The translations under genes were made by a program, and so were the position numbers. Source: Armatimonadota bacterium (GTDB lineage Bacteria > Armatimonadota > Zipacnadia > Zipacnadales > UBA11051). Taken from it: a stretch of DNA of 5,923 nt. The DNA lies in the NCBI GenBank assembly GCA_030612305.1, contig JAUWOG010000162.1, forward strand, positions 1-5,923, read 5' to 3'. Shown here piece after piece: positions 5,535-5,923 of the stretch. How positions within the stretch are numbered: the first letter of the stretch is position 1; each line of letters starts with the position of its first letter. The notes under the pieces were generated by a model, which saw only the letters and a list, made by a program, of their open reading frames with translations, was not told the origin of the DNA and searched no databases.

Positions 5535-5923
5535 ATGAAACTGTCTCTTCTGACCTACCAGCTTGGCCAGGACTTCGAGCTCGATGAGCTTCTGGCCGTC
5601 TGCGCCAGGTATGGCTACAAGGGCATCGAGTGTCGGGCCGAGCTCGGCCACAAGCACGGTGTCGAACTCGAGACCACTCCCGAGCAGCGCGCCACGATCA
5701 AAGCCAAGTTCGAAGCCAGCCCGGTGGACCTGGCCGGCATCTCGACAAGCTGCCGCTTCGAGTCGCTTGATCCCGCCGAGCGCCAGGAACATGTTGACAC
5801 CGCCAAACAGTTCATTGACCTCGCCGCCGATGTCGGGGCCCCGCGCGTCCGCGTCTTTGGCAACGCCTTCCCCGAGGGCTCGGCCAAAGACGAGGTCGTC
5901 GAGAATGTCGGCAACTGCCTACG
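5535..5923 (+). CDS. Xylose isomerase-like TIM-barrel protein, sugar isomerase/epimerase (partial, C-terminus off the right edge)
   Basis: The first 129 codons of a protein from the AP-endonuclease-2 / xylose-isomerase-like superfamily, which includes hydroxypyruvate isomerase, tagatose/psicose 3-epimerase and the inositol-pathway proteins IolE, IolH and IolI. Full-length members usually have 250-300 residues, so about half is missing. MKLSLLTYQL at 1-10 is the first barrel strand. YGYKGIECR at 26-34 is the family's second strand, with Glu32 in the G-x-E pattern. VDLAGISTSC at 64-73 is the next strand, and GAPRVRVFGN at 101-110 follows the helix with the conserved LAADVGAPRVRV arrangement. 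The metal-binding residues of later strands lie outside the window. The ATG at 5535 has AGGAG (5521-5525) nine bases upstream. It follows the deacetylase by 110 bp on the same strand. The exact reaction cannot be read from this fragment. Confidence 0.88.
   Translation, partial: MKLSLLTYQLGQDFELDELLAVCARYGYKGIECRAELGHKHGVELETTPEQRATIKAKFEASPVDLAGISTSCRFESLDPAERQEHVDTAKQFIDLAADVGAPRVRVFGNAFPEGSAKDEVVENVGNCL

Overview
This is a protein-coding bacterial window, moderately GC-rich, with tight spacing and clear Shine-Dalgarno sites. It holds six real genes in two divergent blocks and no RNA genes, mobile elements or CRISPR. The gene mix (Gfo/Idh/MocA dehydrogenase, creatininase-family hydrolase, PIG-L deacetylase, xylose-isomerase-like TIM barrel) is typical of heterotrophs that process unusual carbohydrates, such as Planctomycetota, Armatimonadota and related uncultured lineages. 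The sequence alone does not fix the phylum.

Left block, minus strand (2257 down to 1): an aldehyde dehydrogenase (854-2257) is followed after 69 bp by the beta subunit of a thiamine-diphosphate 2-oxoacid dehydrogenase E1 (784 down to the left edge, where it is cut off). No E1 alpha gene lies between them.

Centre: a 251-bp divergent intergenic region (2258-2508) carries a good extended -10 promoter for the rightward gene, small inverted and direct repeats, and no convincing promoter for the leftward block.

Right block, plus strand: a Gfo/Idh/MocA oxidoreductase (2509-3549) ends at a strong intrinsic terminator (3602-3634). Then come a creatininase-family metallohydrolase (3743-4531), a PIG-L-type deacetylase (4594-5424) and a sugar isomerase/epimerase-like TIM barrel (5535 to the right edge, cut off). 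A 14-codon reading frame with a near-ideal ribosome binding site (5473-5517) sits just before the TIM-barrel gene.

Together the genes suggest a catabolic cluster. Two metallo-amidases could strip acyl or amide groups, the dehydrogenase and TIM-barrel enzyme could oxidise and isomerise a sugar or cyclitol, and the aldehyde dehydrogenase and 2-oxoacid dehydrogenase could carry carbon into central metabolism. The enzyme classes are well supported. The shared substrate and pathway are inference, and no transporter or regulator is visible in the window.
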